Shown here piece by piece: positions 7,650 to 16,228 of a stretch of 35,080 nucleotides of DNA. Position 1 is the stretch's first letter. Every line of letters begins with the position of its first letter. The notes under the pieces were generated by a model. That model was not told the origin of the DNA. It made no database searches and saw only the letters and a list, made by a program, of their open reading frames with translations. The translations under genes and the position numbers were made by a program. Source of the DNA: an uncultured Clostridia bacterium (GTDB lineage Bacteria > Bacillota > Clostridia > Christensenellales > Borkfalkiaceae); contig CAMFEK010000021.1 of NCBI GenBank assembly GCA_945949395.1, positions 1 to 35,080 on the forward strand, written 5' to 3'.

Positions 7650-9296
7650 TTACGCGAGGGAGATCGCCTTGTCCAAACGAGCAAAACTTCTCTCTTTTCC
7701 GAGAATGTGCATGATCGTCCAAAGATCGGGCGTGTTGGAAAGTCCGGTCACGGCGATTCGGATCATCTCCGCCACGTCGCTCACGCTTCCCTTATAGGCG
7801 GAAGGATTCGCCTTATACGCCTTCATATCGGCGCAGAAACCGAGGGAAGACGCTACTTCCTTCACCTTGTTGAACCAAGCGGCATTGTCATCCTCTGCGG
7901 AATAGACGGCTTTGAAGGCAGTCAGTACGGCTTTTACCGTTTCCCCGTCGAATTTATACGCGTATACGGGCGCGAACGCCTCGTCGAAGAAGTAGGAAAT
8001 AGAATCCATGACCTGTCTCGCGGCGATAAAGTCCTTTCTCCTCTTCTTACTGCCGATGCCCATACAGAGGGTGAGAATGGAGAGCATCCTCTCGCGATCG
8101 GAAAATCTCGCCTTCTGCTCGTCCGTGCCGTATTCGTCCGCCCAGCTCTTTAAGAAGTCGAACGTCTCTTCGGCGGAGAGCGTGCTCATGACGGTCTTGG
8201 CGATATCGTTGAGTTTGACCATATCGAAGAGGGCGCCGCTGACGCTCATTTTATTCAACGAAAACTTAAATTCGTCGATGGGCTTATCGGGGAATTTCAA
8301 GCGCCATTCCTCGAAGTTGGAATTGAGCAGGGTCATCAAATACGTTTTGACCGCTTCGGGCAGATATCCCTCCTCCTTATAATAGGTGACGGACGCTTCG
8401 GGATCCTTGCGCTTGGAGAGCTTTCTTCTCGATCCGTCCTCAGCGTCTATCTTCTGAATGGAGCAGGTATGCGCGAATTTGGGCATACGGAAACCGAGCA
8501 CGGAAAAAAGTTCGATGTGAACGGGCAGGGAAGAGAGCCATTCTTCGCCCCTCACGACCGTGGTCGTGCGCATGAAATGGTCGTCGATGGCGTGCGCGAA
8601 ATGGTAGGTGGGAATGCCGTCCGATTTTAAGAGAACGACGTCGATGTTGTTTTCGGTAACGGTGATATCCCCTTTGATCTCGTCGTGGAAGGTGTGCTTT
8701 ACGTTTACGTCGCCCTGCGATTTCAAGCGGATCACGTAAGGCTTGCCCTCGTTCAGATTTTGGAGAATCTCCTCTTCCGTATAGAATCTTCCCTTGGCGA
8801 ATTCGCCGTAGCAACCGGGGAGCAGTTTATTTGCCGTCTGATATTCGCGAATGGCGGCAAGCTCCTCTTCCGTAGAAAAATCGGGATACGCGAGACCGCG
8901 CTCGATGAGATCCTTCGCGTAGGCGTGATAGATCTCGGCGCGCTGACGCTGAAAATAAGGTCCGTACTCGCCGCCGATCTGTGCGCCCTCGTCAAAATTG
9001 ATGCCGAAATAACGGAACCCGTTGATGATGACGTCGACGGCACCCTCCACTTCGCGCTTGGCGTCGGTATCCTCGATGCGCAGATACGCCACGCCGCCGC
9101 TCTGATGCGCGAGGCGCTCGTCGCAGAGCGCGCCGAACAGACCGCCGAAATGCAAAAAGCCCGTCGGACTGGGCGCGAATCGCGTCACCTCCGCCCCTTT
9201 CGGCAGATTTCTGGCGGGATATTTTTCCTCGTAATAGGACAAGGGTTTTACGTTCTCGTCCTTGATCAAAAGATCAGCCAACTGTTTATTATCCAT
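7650..9296 (-). CDS. gltX: Glutamyl-tRNA synthetase
   Basis: This 548-residue class I aminoacyl-tRNA synthetase charges tRNA-Glu with glutamate. The class I HIGH motif appears as HFGGL (residues 49-53) within RFAPSPTGFLHFGG, followed by RIEDTD. The KMSKS loop reads KLSKRK. The frame is open back to 9548, but those 84 extra codons lie over the preceding phosphatase gene and encode arginine-rich nonsense. The ATG at 9296 has AGGAG seven bases upstream and gives the expected start. The C-terminal anticodon-binding part is somewhat divergent, so a GluRS paralogue specialised for another tRNA cannot be excluded. It lies between a histidine phosphatase and a GNAT gene in one operon. Confidence 0.9.
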   Translation of the reverse strand: MDNKQLADLLIKDENVKPLSYYEEKYPARNLPKGAEVTRFAPSPTGFLHFGGLFGALCDERLAHQSGGVAYLRIEDTDAKREVEGAVDVIINGFRYFGINFDEGAQIGGEYGPYFQRQRAEIYHAYAKDLIERGLAYPDFSTEEELAAIREYQTANKLLPGCYGEFAKGRFYTEEEILQNLNEGKPYVIRLKSQGDVNVKHTFHDEIKGDITVTENNIDVVLLKSDGIPTYHFAHAIDDHFMRTTTVVRGEEWLSSLPVHIELFSVLGFRMPKFAHTCSIQKIDAEDGSRRKLSKRKDPEASVTYYKEEGYLPEAVKTYLMTLLNSNFEEWRLKFPDKPIDEFKFSLNKMSVSGALFDMVKLNDIAKTVMSTLSAEETFDFLKSWADEYGTDEQKARFSDRERMLSILTLCMGIGSKKRRKDFIAARQVMDSISYFFDEAFAPVYAYKFDGETVKAVLTAFKAVYSAEDDNAAWFNKVKEVASSLGFCADMKAYKANPSAYKGSVSDVAEMIRIAVTGLSNTPDLWTIMHILGKERSFARLDKAISLA

Positions 9297-9313
9297 ATAT
9301 ATTCTCCTGAAAG

Positions 9314-10021
9314 TTATTCCTGAAATATTTCCGCAAAGTAGCCGCTCCCGGAGATCGGCTCTTTGGCAAAGCGAAGATGCGAAACGTCTCCGACCGTCTG
9401 ACAACGGAAAGTCGTCTCTTCCTCGTATCTTTCCTCGCTGTTTAACACGGTTATCGAAGTCGGCGCCGTAAACATGCCGTGCAGCAGCGTCTGCGCGGGA
9501 ATGTTGAGAAGGTGCGAAAGGGCGATCATCGTGAATCCGTAATGACAAAAAATCACGATCGTATCATCGGAATGATAGGCTACGCGATAATAATTGCCGT
9601 TTCGTTCCAAGCCGTAACGTTTCGTCAGTTCGTTCAGACCGTCGCACACCTGCTTGTAATAACGGGAAATATCACCCGAACGCATACGGGGCGTATTCAC
9701 CCATTCGTTTTTGACAAAGTTATTTTCCTCTTCCGCCCATTCATGCGGATAGAAATCCCACGGAATGCGCTTGCCGCCCTTGCCGTCGTCCACGAGGTGA
9801 AAAAACTCCTGCGCCCAGTCGAGCACGGTATAATTTCTCCCCGTCTTTTCCATGGTCGGCTTTGCCGTGGCTTTCGCCCTGCCCATGGGGGAGCAGTAAA
9901 AGTCTTTCACCTGCCAACCCTTCACGCGCTCGGAGAGCGCTTCCGCTTCTTTTTTCCCTTTTTCCGTCAGATCGTCGTGCTCGTAGTCAGGATCGCCGTG
10001 ACGGATAAATATCATTCTCAT
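9314..10021 (-). CDS. Histidine phosphatase (phosphoglycerate mutase-like) family protein
   Basis: The 235-residue product begins MRMIFIRHGDPDYEHDDLT, carrying the RHG phospho-acceptor histidine of the histidine phosphatase superfamily. The second conserved block CSPMGRAKATA supplies the next arginine, and FCHYGFTM holds the second catalytic histidine. Family members remove phosphate from sugars, nucleotides or cofactors precursors; nothing here fixes the substrate. It begins one base after the stop of the ketopantoate reductase-like gene, with AAGGAAA as ribosome binding site, and ends 17 bases before gltX. Pure phosphoglycerate mutase activity is unlikely, because this insert-rich form is typical of the broad-specificity phosphatase branch. 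Confidence 0.85.
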   Translation of the reverse strand: MRMIFIRHGDPDYEHDDLTEKGKKEAEALSERVKGWQVKDFYCSPMGRAKATAKPTMEKTGRNYTVLDWAQEFFHLVDDGKGGKRIPWDFYPHEWAEEENNFVKNEWVNTPRMRSGDISRYYKQVCDGLNELTKRYGLERNGNYYRVAYHSDDTIVIFCHYGFTMIALSHLLNIPAQTLLHGMFTAPTSITVLNSEERYEEETTFRCQTVGDVSHLRFAKEPISGSGYFAEIFQE

Positions 10022-10022
10022 G

Positions 10023-11027
10023 TTATATTTCCTTGAAAAAATCTGCCGTTTCGGGCGCTAATTCGCAAAGCCCGTTTTCGATATCGTGCACGATGGCTAC
10101 GGCTTTTTCATTATACGGCACGGGTACGCCGTATTGTTTTCCGAGCGAAACGATCACGCCGTTGACAAAATCGATATCGCATTTTCTCCCCTTTTGAAGG
10201 TCGTGCATCATACCCGATGGGAGATAGTTATGTTCTTTCATGGCGATTCTGAGCGCGATGCCCGCTATCCATTCCTTGAAGAAATTGTGCGCGGTGAGAA
10301 GTTTCTCCATATCGTGCCCTTGAATGGGTTCGATGCGAATGCCCGCCGCTTTCGATACGGCAAAACACTCGTTGATGATCTTTAAGGCGATTCTGTTGAG
10401 CGACCGTTTTTTGGCGATTCTTCCGAAGGTGAATCCCGTAATGGTCGAAAGCGACGAAAACGCCGCGTTCACGCATAACTTTGCCATGCGCGCCCCGAGA
10501 AGGTTCTCTTCCACCTTCACCTTGCCCATTTTGGAAAGTATCATTGCAATGTCAGATAAAACCTCTATATCGGGCTGCAATCCGCCGAGGGAAAAACTTC
10601 TCTCCTCGCTCGTCAGCTCGCTGACGCCCGCGGAGCGGAAGGTGGCGCCCCAAACGCAGGTCGCGCCGTACACTTTTTCTCTTTGCAGCGTTTCCGTGAG
10701 CGAAAGCTCGGGCATTCCGTTTTGCAGGGTGCAGACGACGCCCTTTTCCGTTAAATAATCCTTCAAAAACAAAGCCGTTTGCGGGTTATCTCTCTGTTTG
10801 GTCTGCAAAAAGACGATATCGAATTTTTCATTCAGCTCTTCGGGCAGGCACGCCGAAACGGGCACGGTAAATTGCTCTTTGCCGACGACCGTAGCTCCCT
10901 TTTCCCGCATTGCCGCGATATGCGATTCGTTGCGGGAAACGAGGGTGACGTCCTCTCCCGCTCTCGCCAAATACGCGCCGAGAATGGTTCCCATGGCGCC
11001 CGCACCGTAAATCATGATCTTCTTCAT
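10023..11027 (-). CDS. Ketopantoate reductase (ApbA/PanE) family protein
   Basis: The 334-residue protein opens with the Rossmann NADP-binding motif MIYGAGAMGTILGAYLA and continues through the family blocks FLQTKQRDN and LQNGMPE. The C-terminal helical domain has the conserved KLCVNAAFSSLSTITG stretch and ends with MMHDLQKGRKCDIDFVNG, in which the catalytic-type lysine region and the KxxEIDxxNG-like motif are visible. PanE makes pantoate for coenzyme A by NADPH-dependent reduction; many family members act on other keto acids, so the symbol is withheld. It overlaps aroK by four bases (ATGA) with GAGG upstream, and is followed after one base by the phosphatase gene. Confidence 0.85.
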   Translation of the reverse strand: MKKIMIYGAGAMGTILGAYLARAGEDVTLVSRNESHIAAMREKGATVVGKEQFTVPVSACLPEELNEKFDIVFLQTKQRDNPQTALFLKDYLTEKGVVCTLQNGMPELSLTETLQREKVYGATCVWGATFRSAGVSELTSEERSFSLGGLQPDIEVLSDIAMILSKMGKVKVEENLLGARMAKLCVNAAFSSLSTITGFTFGRIAKKRSLNRIALKIINECFAVSKAAGIRIEPIQGHDMEKLLTAHNFFKEWIAGIALRIAMKEHNYLPSGMMHDLQKGRKCDIDFVNGVIVSLGKQYGVPVPYNEKAVAIVHDIENGLCELAPETADFFKEI

Positions 11028-11521
11028 GCGGAAACCTCTTCAAATACCCTTCTCACGCTCTCCTCTATCGTTTGCCCTTCGCAGTCCACGACGACGTCCG
11101 CATACTTTTCATAGAGCGGTATGCGCTCGTCGTAGAGCTGTTTGAGCGTTTCGCCGTCCTTGATCGAAACGCCCCGCTGTTTGATGTCGCCGAGCCGTTT
11201 TTCCACCGTAGCGTAGCTCAATTTCAAATATACGATTTTGCCGATCTCCTGCAAATGCGCCATCGCCTCTTCGCCGTAGATGACGCTGCCGCCCGTGGCG
11301 ATCACGCAGCGATCCGCCCAAATGCCCGCATTCGCTCTGTTTTCGATGCGGTTAAATTCTTCCAGCCCCTTTTTTTCGATGATATCGGCGAGCAGCATCT
11401 TCTGTTCCGTCTGAATGACGAGGTCGCTGTCGATAAAGCCGTAGCCGAGCGTCTTTGCCAAAAGCACGCCGAGCGTGCTCTTGCCGCATCCGGGCATACC
11501 GATTAAAACGACGTTGTTCAT
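11024..11521 (-). CDS. aroK: Shikimate kinase
   Basis: At 165 residues this is the normal length of a single-domain shikimate kinase, which phosphorylates shikimate in the chorismate pathway. It has the P-loop GMPGCGKST (about 8-16), the DSD substrate motif in FIDSDLVIQ, the arginine/glutamate block EFNRIENRA, and the ATGGSVI glycine pair. The lid arginine region KQRGVSIKD precedes a C-terminal LYEKYADVVVD. The start overlaps the upstream peptidase stop as ATGA with GGAGG before it. No other aromatic pathway gene is in the window, so the gene is embedded in a mixed housekeeping operon. Confidence 0.92.
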   Translation of the reverse strand: MNNVVLIGMPGCGKSTLGVLLAKTLGYGFIDSDLVIQTEQKMLLADIIEKKGLEEFNRIENRANAGIWADRCVIATGGSVIYGEEAMAHLQEIGKIVYLKLSYATVEKRLGDIKQRGVSIKDGETLKQLYDERIPLYEKYADVVVDCEGQTIEESVRRVFEEVSA

Positions 11522-12570
11522 TTTTCATCCTCCGTCAACAGATAATTGAGCAATAAATCGACGGTAGCCGTAACGCCCTTTTTATGCGTGCGCTCCATGC
11601 CGTGCGACGCCGCTACGCCGGGACCGATGAGTCCGCCCTTGATATTATTCCCCGCGCCATAGGACGCGCCCACGTCCGAACCGTATAGGGGATAAATATC
11701 CACGGCATAGCTCAAATTCTCCTTTTTTGCAAGAGAAATGAGCTTATTTGTAACATCGTAATCGTACGGTCCCCCGCTATCCTTGGCGCAGACGGAAACG
11801 TCCGTCTCCCGACAGGAGAGATCCTTTCCGATACAGCCCATATCGACCGCTATCAGCTCGTCGCAATCCTTCCCGACGGTCGCCGCGCCGTGCCCGACCT
11901 CTTCGTAGTTGGTAAAGCAGAAGGCGGTGTCGTAAGCGGGAACGAGCGCCTCTTCCTTCAAGATCTTCAAAACGGTGAGCAAACAGGCGCTGCCCGCCTT
12001 GTCGTCGAGAAAACGGGATTTGATATATCCGCTCTCCGTGAACACGGTCTTGGGATCGTAGGCAATAAAGCAACCGTTTTCGACGCCGAGGGCGGTTACG
12101 TCCTCTTTCGAATACACCTCTTCGTCGAGGCGGACGTACATATTCTCTTCGTCCCTCGCGCGCTCCCGACTGTCGGGGAACACGTGAACGGAGGGGGAGA
12201 GGGAGAGAATAGTTCCCGTATACGCCGTTCCTCCCCGCGTATAAACGCGGCAATACTCGCCGTCGAGCGTCGCGAGAATAGGTCCGCCGAGGCGGGTAAA
12301 GCGTATCTTTCCGTCCGATTCCACGCTTCTGACCATGAGTCCGAGCGTATCCACGTGAGCGGAGGTTGCGACCTTCTTTTCAGAACTTTTTCCCTTCACC
12401 TGCACGGATACGACGTTTTTTCTGTCGATTTCCGCCGCATATCCCATATCGGAAAGCAAGCATTTCAGCTTTTTTGTGACGGCGTGAGAAAACCCCGTAG
12501 GGCTGTCCGTCGACAGCAGTTCACCCAAAACGCGTTTGGTGTAATCGTAGTACGCTTCCGCTCTTTTCAT
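11518..12570 (-). CDS. M42 family metallopeptidase
   Basis: The 350-residue product is a cytosolic M42 (glutamyl aminopeptidase/FrvX-like) dimetal peptidase, in a family known to form large tetrahedral assemblies that trim short peptides. The metal and catalytic positions are visible in order: SAHVDTLGLMV, FLDDKAGSA, FTNYEEVGHGA, AVDMGC and ASHGMERTH. This covers both metal histidines, the bridging aspartate and the Glu-Glu pair. The start is three bases after the HAD stop, and the AAAGGAG ribosome binding site lies inside the end of the HAD gene. Specificity is not predictable from the sequence. Confidence 0.92.
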   Translation of the reverse strand: MKRAEAYYDYTKRVLGELLSTDSPTGFSHAVTKKLKCLLSDMGYAAEIDRKNVVSVQVKGKSSEKKVATSAHVDTLGLMVRSVESDGKIRFTRLGGPILATLDGEYCRVYTRGGTAYTGTILSLSPSVHVFPDSRERARDEENMYVRLDEEVYSKEDVTALGVENGCFIAYDPKTVFTESGYIKSRFLDDKAGSACLLTVLKILKEEALVPAYDTAFCFTNYEEVGHGAATVGKDCDELIAVDMGCIGKDLSCRETDVSVCAKDSGGPYDYDVTNKLISLAKKENLSYAVDIYPLYGSDVGASYGAGNNIKGGLIGPGVAASHGMERTHKKGVTATVDLLLNYLLTEDEK

Positions 12571-12573
12571 GCT

Positions 12574-13245
12574 TTACTCCTTTCGTAAAAGACCGATCGC
12601 CTCATCCAAAGAGGAGAGGACGAAGTCCGTATTTTCCTTAAATTCCCCTTCGATGGGTTTTAAGTCGGGCACGGCGAACACGATGGCGCCCGCGCTCTTT
12701 GCCGCTTTCAAGCCGTTCAGGCTATCCTCGAAGACGGCGCATTTCTCCACGGGAACGCCCAACCTTTGCGCCGCGAGCAAAAAGATGTCGGGAGCGGGTT
12801 TTCCCCTCTGCACCTGATCGCCGAAGGCTTCCGCCGAAAAATATTCGTAGATGCCCGCTTTCGTCAAGTTGCGCTTGGCGGAAAGCTCCCTCGTGGAGGT
12901 GGCGATCGCCATGGGGATTTCCTGTTCCTTCAAATAGTTCAAAAGTTCGCGCATTCCCTTCTTTTCGGGAATACCCTTCTCTTCGATCTCCCGTTTGAAA
13001 TACTCGCTTGCAAGACTGCTCACTTCGTCGTATTTCGCTTGCTCCCCGAACATCTCGAACGCGATCGCACGGGAAGTAGCGGCGTTGACCCCGATGATCC
13101 TCTCGATATACCTTTCGTCGATGGGAGAAGAGAGGTCGGCGGCGGCGCGCCGCCACATGTTACAGCCCAAGGCTTCCGTATCGAAAAGCGTACCGTCCAT
13201 GTCGAAGATGACGGCTTTTACCGCAATAAAATTCCTTCTGTTCAT
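12574..13245 (-). CDS. HAD-superfamily hydrolase, beta-phosphoglucomutase-like
   Basis: The 223-residue protein has the HAD nucleophile motif DMDGTLFDTE near the N-terminus, a four-helix cap, the IATSTR motif II threonine region, the KPAPDIFLLAA lysine motif, and the FEDSLNGLKAAKSAG acid motif. This order is typical of the beta-phosphoglucomutase/phosphatase branch; substrates are phosphosugars or similar. An ATG also lies at 13251, but the promoter -10 ends at 13255, so that codon would probably fall outside the mRNA. I therefore use the ATG at 13245, although an AGAAGGA at 13240-13234 could serve a later non-ATG start. It is the first gene of the long minus-strand operon ending at the terminator near 7114. 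Confidence 0.85.
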   Translation of the reverse strand: MNRRNFIAVKAVIFDMDGTLFDTEALGCNMWRRAAADLSSPIDERYIERIIGVNAATSRAIAFEMFGEQAKYDEVSSLASEYFKREIEEKGIPEKKGMRELLNYLKEQEIPMAIATSTRELSAKRNLTKAGIYEYFSAEAFGDQVQRGKPAPDIFLLAAQRLGVPVEKCAVFEDSLNGLKAAKSAGAIVFAVPDLKPIEGEFKENTDFVLSSLDEAIGLLRKE

Positions 13246-13254
13246 ACGCATTTT

Positions 13255-13289
13255 ATTGTATCAGTTTAGCAAAATAAAGTCAACCGCTT
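13255..13289 (-). promoter_or_regulatory. Sigma-A promoter of the HAD-gltX operon, leaderless-type
   Basis: On the minus strand TTGACT and TACAAT (13260-13255) are separated by 17 bases. The expected start, six to ten bases past the -10, falls at 13249-13245, on top of the two candidate ATG codons. No Shine-Dalgarno can therefore lie in the leader. Confidence 0.75.
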
Positions 13290-13343
13290 GATAAAAAAAA
13301 CGCCGAAATTCAGAAAAAAAGAGAAAAGACCTTCTATGTGATA

Positions 13344-13372
13344 TTGACTTTTTTCCCCGTATGCTTTATACT
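13344..13372 (+). promoter_or_regulatory. Sigma-A promoter of the Gx-rnf operon, leaderless-type
   Basis: TTGACT (13344-13349), a 17-base spacer and TATACT (13367-13372) form a near-consensus promoter. The expected start point, about seven bases downstream, is A13379, the first base of the ATG of the first gene. No other promoter is visible before rnfC, so the whole rnf operon probably depends on this one. Confidence 0.8.
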
Positions 13373-13378
13373 ATATAT

Positions 13379-13912
13379 ATGCAGAATTTTGATAAAGTTT
13401 TTTCGGCGAGAAAGATCGCCACGCTCGCCCTGTTCACGGCGATGAGTCTGATCATGTTTTTGATCGAAAGCCTTTTCCCCCCGCTCTTTTTGCCCGGGGC
13501 AAAGATGGGGCTTTCCAACATATTCTCTCTCCTTACGCTCGTGATCTACGGTCCCGTGGAGGCGATTTGCGTCATCGTCGTAAGAACGGTACTCGGAAGT
13601 TTTTTCGGGAACGTGTTCGCGCTCGCGTATTCTTTTACGGCAGGGCTCGTTTCCATCGTGCTGAGCGGCGTTTTGATGAAGTTTTGTTTTCCCAAGCTTT
13701 CCCTTCTCGCCATCAGCATTTTTTCAGCCGTGGCGCACAACATCGTGCAGGTGTTCGTGTGCTACCTTTTAACGGATACGCAGGGCTTATTTTCCTATCT
13801 GCCCTACCTTGCCCTCTGCGGGGTTTTGGCAGGCGTCATCGTAGGGCTTACCGTCATTTTCCTGATAAAAGCCATTCCCACGAGTATCTATAAGAAAATG
13901 CTGCATGCTTGA
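13379..13912 (+). CDS. Gx transporter family / HepS1-like membrane protein
   Basis: The 177-residue product is a multi-pass membrane protein (about five to six segments) of the family annotated as heptaprenyl diphosphate synthase component I, now usually called Gx transporter family. Diagnostic features are RKIATLALFTAMSLIMFLIE, the PGAKMGLSNIFSLLTL block, and the GSFFGNVFALAYSFTAG stretch; the fold resembles ECF-transporter S components. An upstream in-frame ATG at 13361 lies inside the promoter spacer, so the start at 13379 is used; no ribosome binding site precedes it. It is the first gene of the rnf transcription unit, a frequent arrangement in Clostridia. It may import a flavin or quinone-type precursor for the redox system, but this is inference; substrate unknown. 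Confidence 0.82.
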   Translation: MQNFDKVFSARKIATLALFTAMSLIMFLIESLFPPLFLPGAKMGLSNIFSLLTLVIYGPVEAICVIVVRTVLGSFFGNVFALAYSFTAGLVSIVLSGVLMKFCFPKLSLLAISIFSAVAHNIVQVFVCYLLTDTQGLFSYLPYLALCGVLAGVIVGLTVIFLIKAIPTSIYKKMLHA

Positions 13913-13945
13913 AAACAGTAGAAAATAAAATCGGAGGTTATAGTT

Positions 13946-15247
13946 ATGAAAGCTTTGAATGGAAAATTCTTTCGTCGCGGGATTCATACGAACGATATGA
14001 AGAACCTCGCAAAGAATTGCGCCATCGAAGAACTGCCGGCGTCTGCCACGGTAGATTTGAGCTTGTCCCAGCACATCGGAAAACCTGCCGTCCCCGTCGT
14101 AGCGGTCGGAGATCAGGTAAAAATGGGTCAGCTCATCGCGGAAGCGGACGGCTTTGTCAGTTCTAGAATTTTTGCGAGCGTAAGCGGAACGGTCGCCGCA
14201 ATCGGACCCAAGCGTGACGAAAGAGGTGCTCTCGCCACTTTTATCACCATTAAGAACGACGGTGAATATTCCTTTATGCCGCTTGAAGGAGAGGTGGACA
14301 AGACGGACGCGGATTCCTTGAAAAAGCGCATCGGACAGGCAGGCATCGTAGGTCTCGGCGGCGCGGCGTTCCCCACGGCGGTAAAGGTATCGCCCAAAAC
14401 GCCCGTAGACACGCTCATTATCAACGGTGCGGAATGCGAACCCTATCTCACGTGCGATTATCGCCTGATGGTAGAAAAGACGGAAGAGGTGGTAACGGGT
14501 ATCCGTTACTTAAAGACCGCTTTGGGCGTCGATAAGGTGATTGTCGGCATCGAAAAGAATAAACCCGACTGCATCGCCCTCTTTGAATCTTACGACGATC
14601 TCACCGTGGTAAAGCTCAAAGAGCGTTACCCCATGGGCGGCGAAAAGCAGCTCATTTACTGCGCGACGGGAAAGAAGGTTCCCTGCGGAAAGCTCCCTTC
14701 CGACGTCGGCTGCGTCGTTCAGAATATCGCTACCGCATACGCCGTATACGAAGCGGTAGACAAGAATAAGGCGCTCTACGAAAGAGTTCTCACCGTTTCC
14801 GGCTCTGCCGTAAACGAAAGAAAGAACCTTCTCGTAAAGAACGGTACCGCCTATAAAGATATCATCGCATACTGCGGCGGCGCGAAGGAGGACCTTGCCA
14901 TGATCGTCGACGGCGGTCCCATGATGGGTTATTCCGTCGTTTCCGACGAGTTCGTCACCAAAAAGGCGACGAGCGGCATTCTCCTTCTGAATCAAAAGGA
15001 GGTTTCTTTGGAAGAGCCTACCCCCTGCATCTCCTGCGGTATGTGCGCACAGGTCTGCCCCATGCACCTCATGCCCATGGATATCGATTTCTATACGATT
15101 GCGGGCGATTACGAATCCGCAGATAAGCTCGGCGGCGTGACGAACTGTATCGAATGCGGCGCTTGCGCTTACATCTGCCCTTCCAAACGCGCCATCGTGC
15201 AGAACGTCGTGATCGCAAAAGCAAAACTTCGGCAGATGAAAAAATAA
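13946..15247 (+). CDS. rnfC: Rnf complex subunit C (NADH-binding, two [4Fe-4S])
   Basis: RnfC is the peripheral subunit of the Rnf ferredoxin:NAD+ oxidoreductase, which couples electron transfer to Na+ or H+ movement across the membrane. The 433-residue product has the glycine-rich NADH/FMN-binding motif GLGGAAFPT (136-144) followed by INGAECEPYLTCD, and the SLBB-like region near 260-350. Two [4Fe-4S] motifs close the protein: Cys361, 364, 367, 371 and Cys401, 404, 407, 411. Length is normal for the clostridial form and all cluster cysteines are present. The start is preceded by CGGAGG. It begins 33 bases after the Gx-transporter gene and 12 bases before rnfD. Confidence 0.96.
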   Translation: MKALNGKFFRRGIHTNDMKNLAKNCAIEELPASATVDLSLSQHIGKPAVPVVAVGDQVKMGQLIAEADGFVSSRIFASVSGTVAAIGPKRDERGALATFITIKNDGEYSFMPLEGEVDKTDADSLKKRIGQAGIVGLGGAAFPTAVKVSPKTPVDTLIINGAECEPYLTCDYRLMVEKTEEVVTGIRYLKTALGVDKVIVGIEKNKPDCIALFESYDDLTVVKLKERYPMGGEKQLIYCATGKKVPCGKLPSDVGCVVQNIATAYAVYEAVDKNKALYERVLTVSGSAVNERKNLLVKNGTAYKDIIAYCGGAKEDLAMIVDGGPMMGYSVVSDEFVTKKATSGILLLNQKEVSLEEPTPCISCGMCAQVCPMHLMPMDIDFYTIAGDYESADKLGGVTNCIECGACAYICPSKRAIVQNVVIAKAKLRQMKK

Positions 15248-15259
15248 GGAGGCAACAAA

Positions 15260-16228
15260 ATGGAAAACGTATTAAAGGCGTCCAACTCGCCTCATAAAAA
15301 AGCATCCTGGACAACCAGAAGCATCATGATCGACGTTTTGATCGCTCTGCTCCCCGCAAGCATCGTCGGTTGCGTATACTTCGGCTGGAAGGCACTTCTC
15401 GTGCTCGCGCTCTCCGTGGTTTCCGCGGTTGCGACCGAAGTGGTATATCTTTTGGCTTGCAACAAATCCTTCAAGCAGATTATAAAGCAGTTCGACTTCT
15501 CCTCCGTGGTGACCGGTCTGCTGCTCGGTCTTTGCTTTAACAGCACCGTAGCGTGGTACGTAGTCGTACTCTCCGCCGTCTTTGCGATCGCAGTCGTCAA
15601 GATGCTCTTCGGCGGCACGGGCAAGAACGTGGTGAATCCCGCCATCGCAGGCCGCGTGTTCGCTTTCATCGCCTTCCAGTCCATCATGGTCGGCGGCTAC
15701 GTCATTCCCAACTTTGCGGAAAACGCAGGCGTCGTGACGGGCGCCACCCCCCTCTCCGCTTTGGGCAGCATGGAAAACCTCAAGCTCTTTTTGGGTATCG
15801 GCGTTGCCGGCTGTATCGGCGAGACGTGTAAGGCAGCTCTCCTGCTCGGCTATATCTACCTCGTCGCAAGAAAGGTGCTCGACTGGAAATGGCCCGTTCT
15901 CACCATACTCGCATGCGGTCTCGTTACCGTTTGTATGCGCGGTTTCGACTTTACGGTGTTCCTCCCCTCCCTTCTTTCGGGCGGTCTCTTCCTCGGCGCC
16001 ATCTTCATGGCAACCGACTACGTAACTTCCCCCAAGTCTCTGTGGGCGAACGTCGTATACTTTATCGTGCTCGGCGCCGTCATCGCGCTCCTGCGCGAAG
16101 CGACCAACATCGAAGTCGTATCCTTCGCGATCCTCTTGATGAACCTCTTCGTTCCTCTCTTCAACAGATTTATCCGTCCCAGACCTTTCGGTTATACGAA
16201 GGCAAAGAAAGCAAAGGAGGCAAAATAA
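15260..16228 (+). CDS. rnfD: Rnf complex subunit D (covalent FMN membrane subunit)
   Basis: The 322-residue integral membrane subunit has about nine to ten hydrophobic segments. It carries the covalent flavin motif VTGATPLSAL, with Thr163 as the expected phosphoester FMN acceptor, and the family block GGTGKNVVNPAIAGRVF before it. A second conserved region, FMATDYVTSPKS, lies near residue 250. RnfD is believed to pass electrons within the membrane and to take part in ion translocation. It would need an ApbE flavin transferase, and one is encoded about 7 kb away on the other strand. GGAGG precedes the start. The stop codon is immediately followed by the rnfG start. Confidence 0.95.
   Translation: MENVLKASNSPHKKASWTTRSIMIDVLIALLPASIVGCVYFGWKALLVLALSVVSAVATEVVYLLACNKSFKQIIKQFDFSSVVTGLLLGLCFNSTVAWYVVVLSAVFAIAVVKMLFGGTGKNVVNPAIAGRVFAFIAFQSIMVGGYVIPNFAENAGVVTGATPLSALGSMENLKLFLGIGVAGCIGETCKAALLLGYIYLVARKVLDWKWPVLTILACGLVTVCMRGFDFTVFLPSLLSGGLFLGAIFMATDYVTSPKSLWANVVYFIVLGAVIALLREATNIEVVSFAILLMNLFVPLFNRFIRPRPFGYTKAKKAKEAK

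Noticed and set aside
9297..9548. 84-codon upstream extension of gltX
   Set aside because: It overlaps the histidine phosphatase gene, encodes arginine-rich sequence unlike GluRS, and the ATG at 9296 has a proper AGGAG.
13361..13378. Earlier ATG for the Gx-transporter gene
   Set aside because: It falls inside the spacer of a near-consensus promoter, so it would not be on the mRNA.
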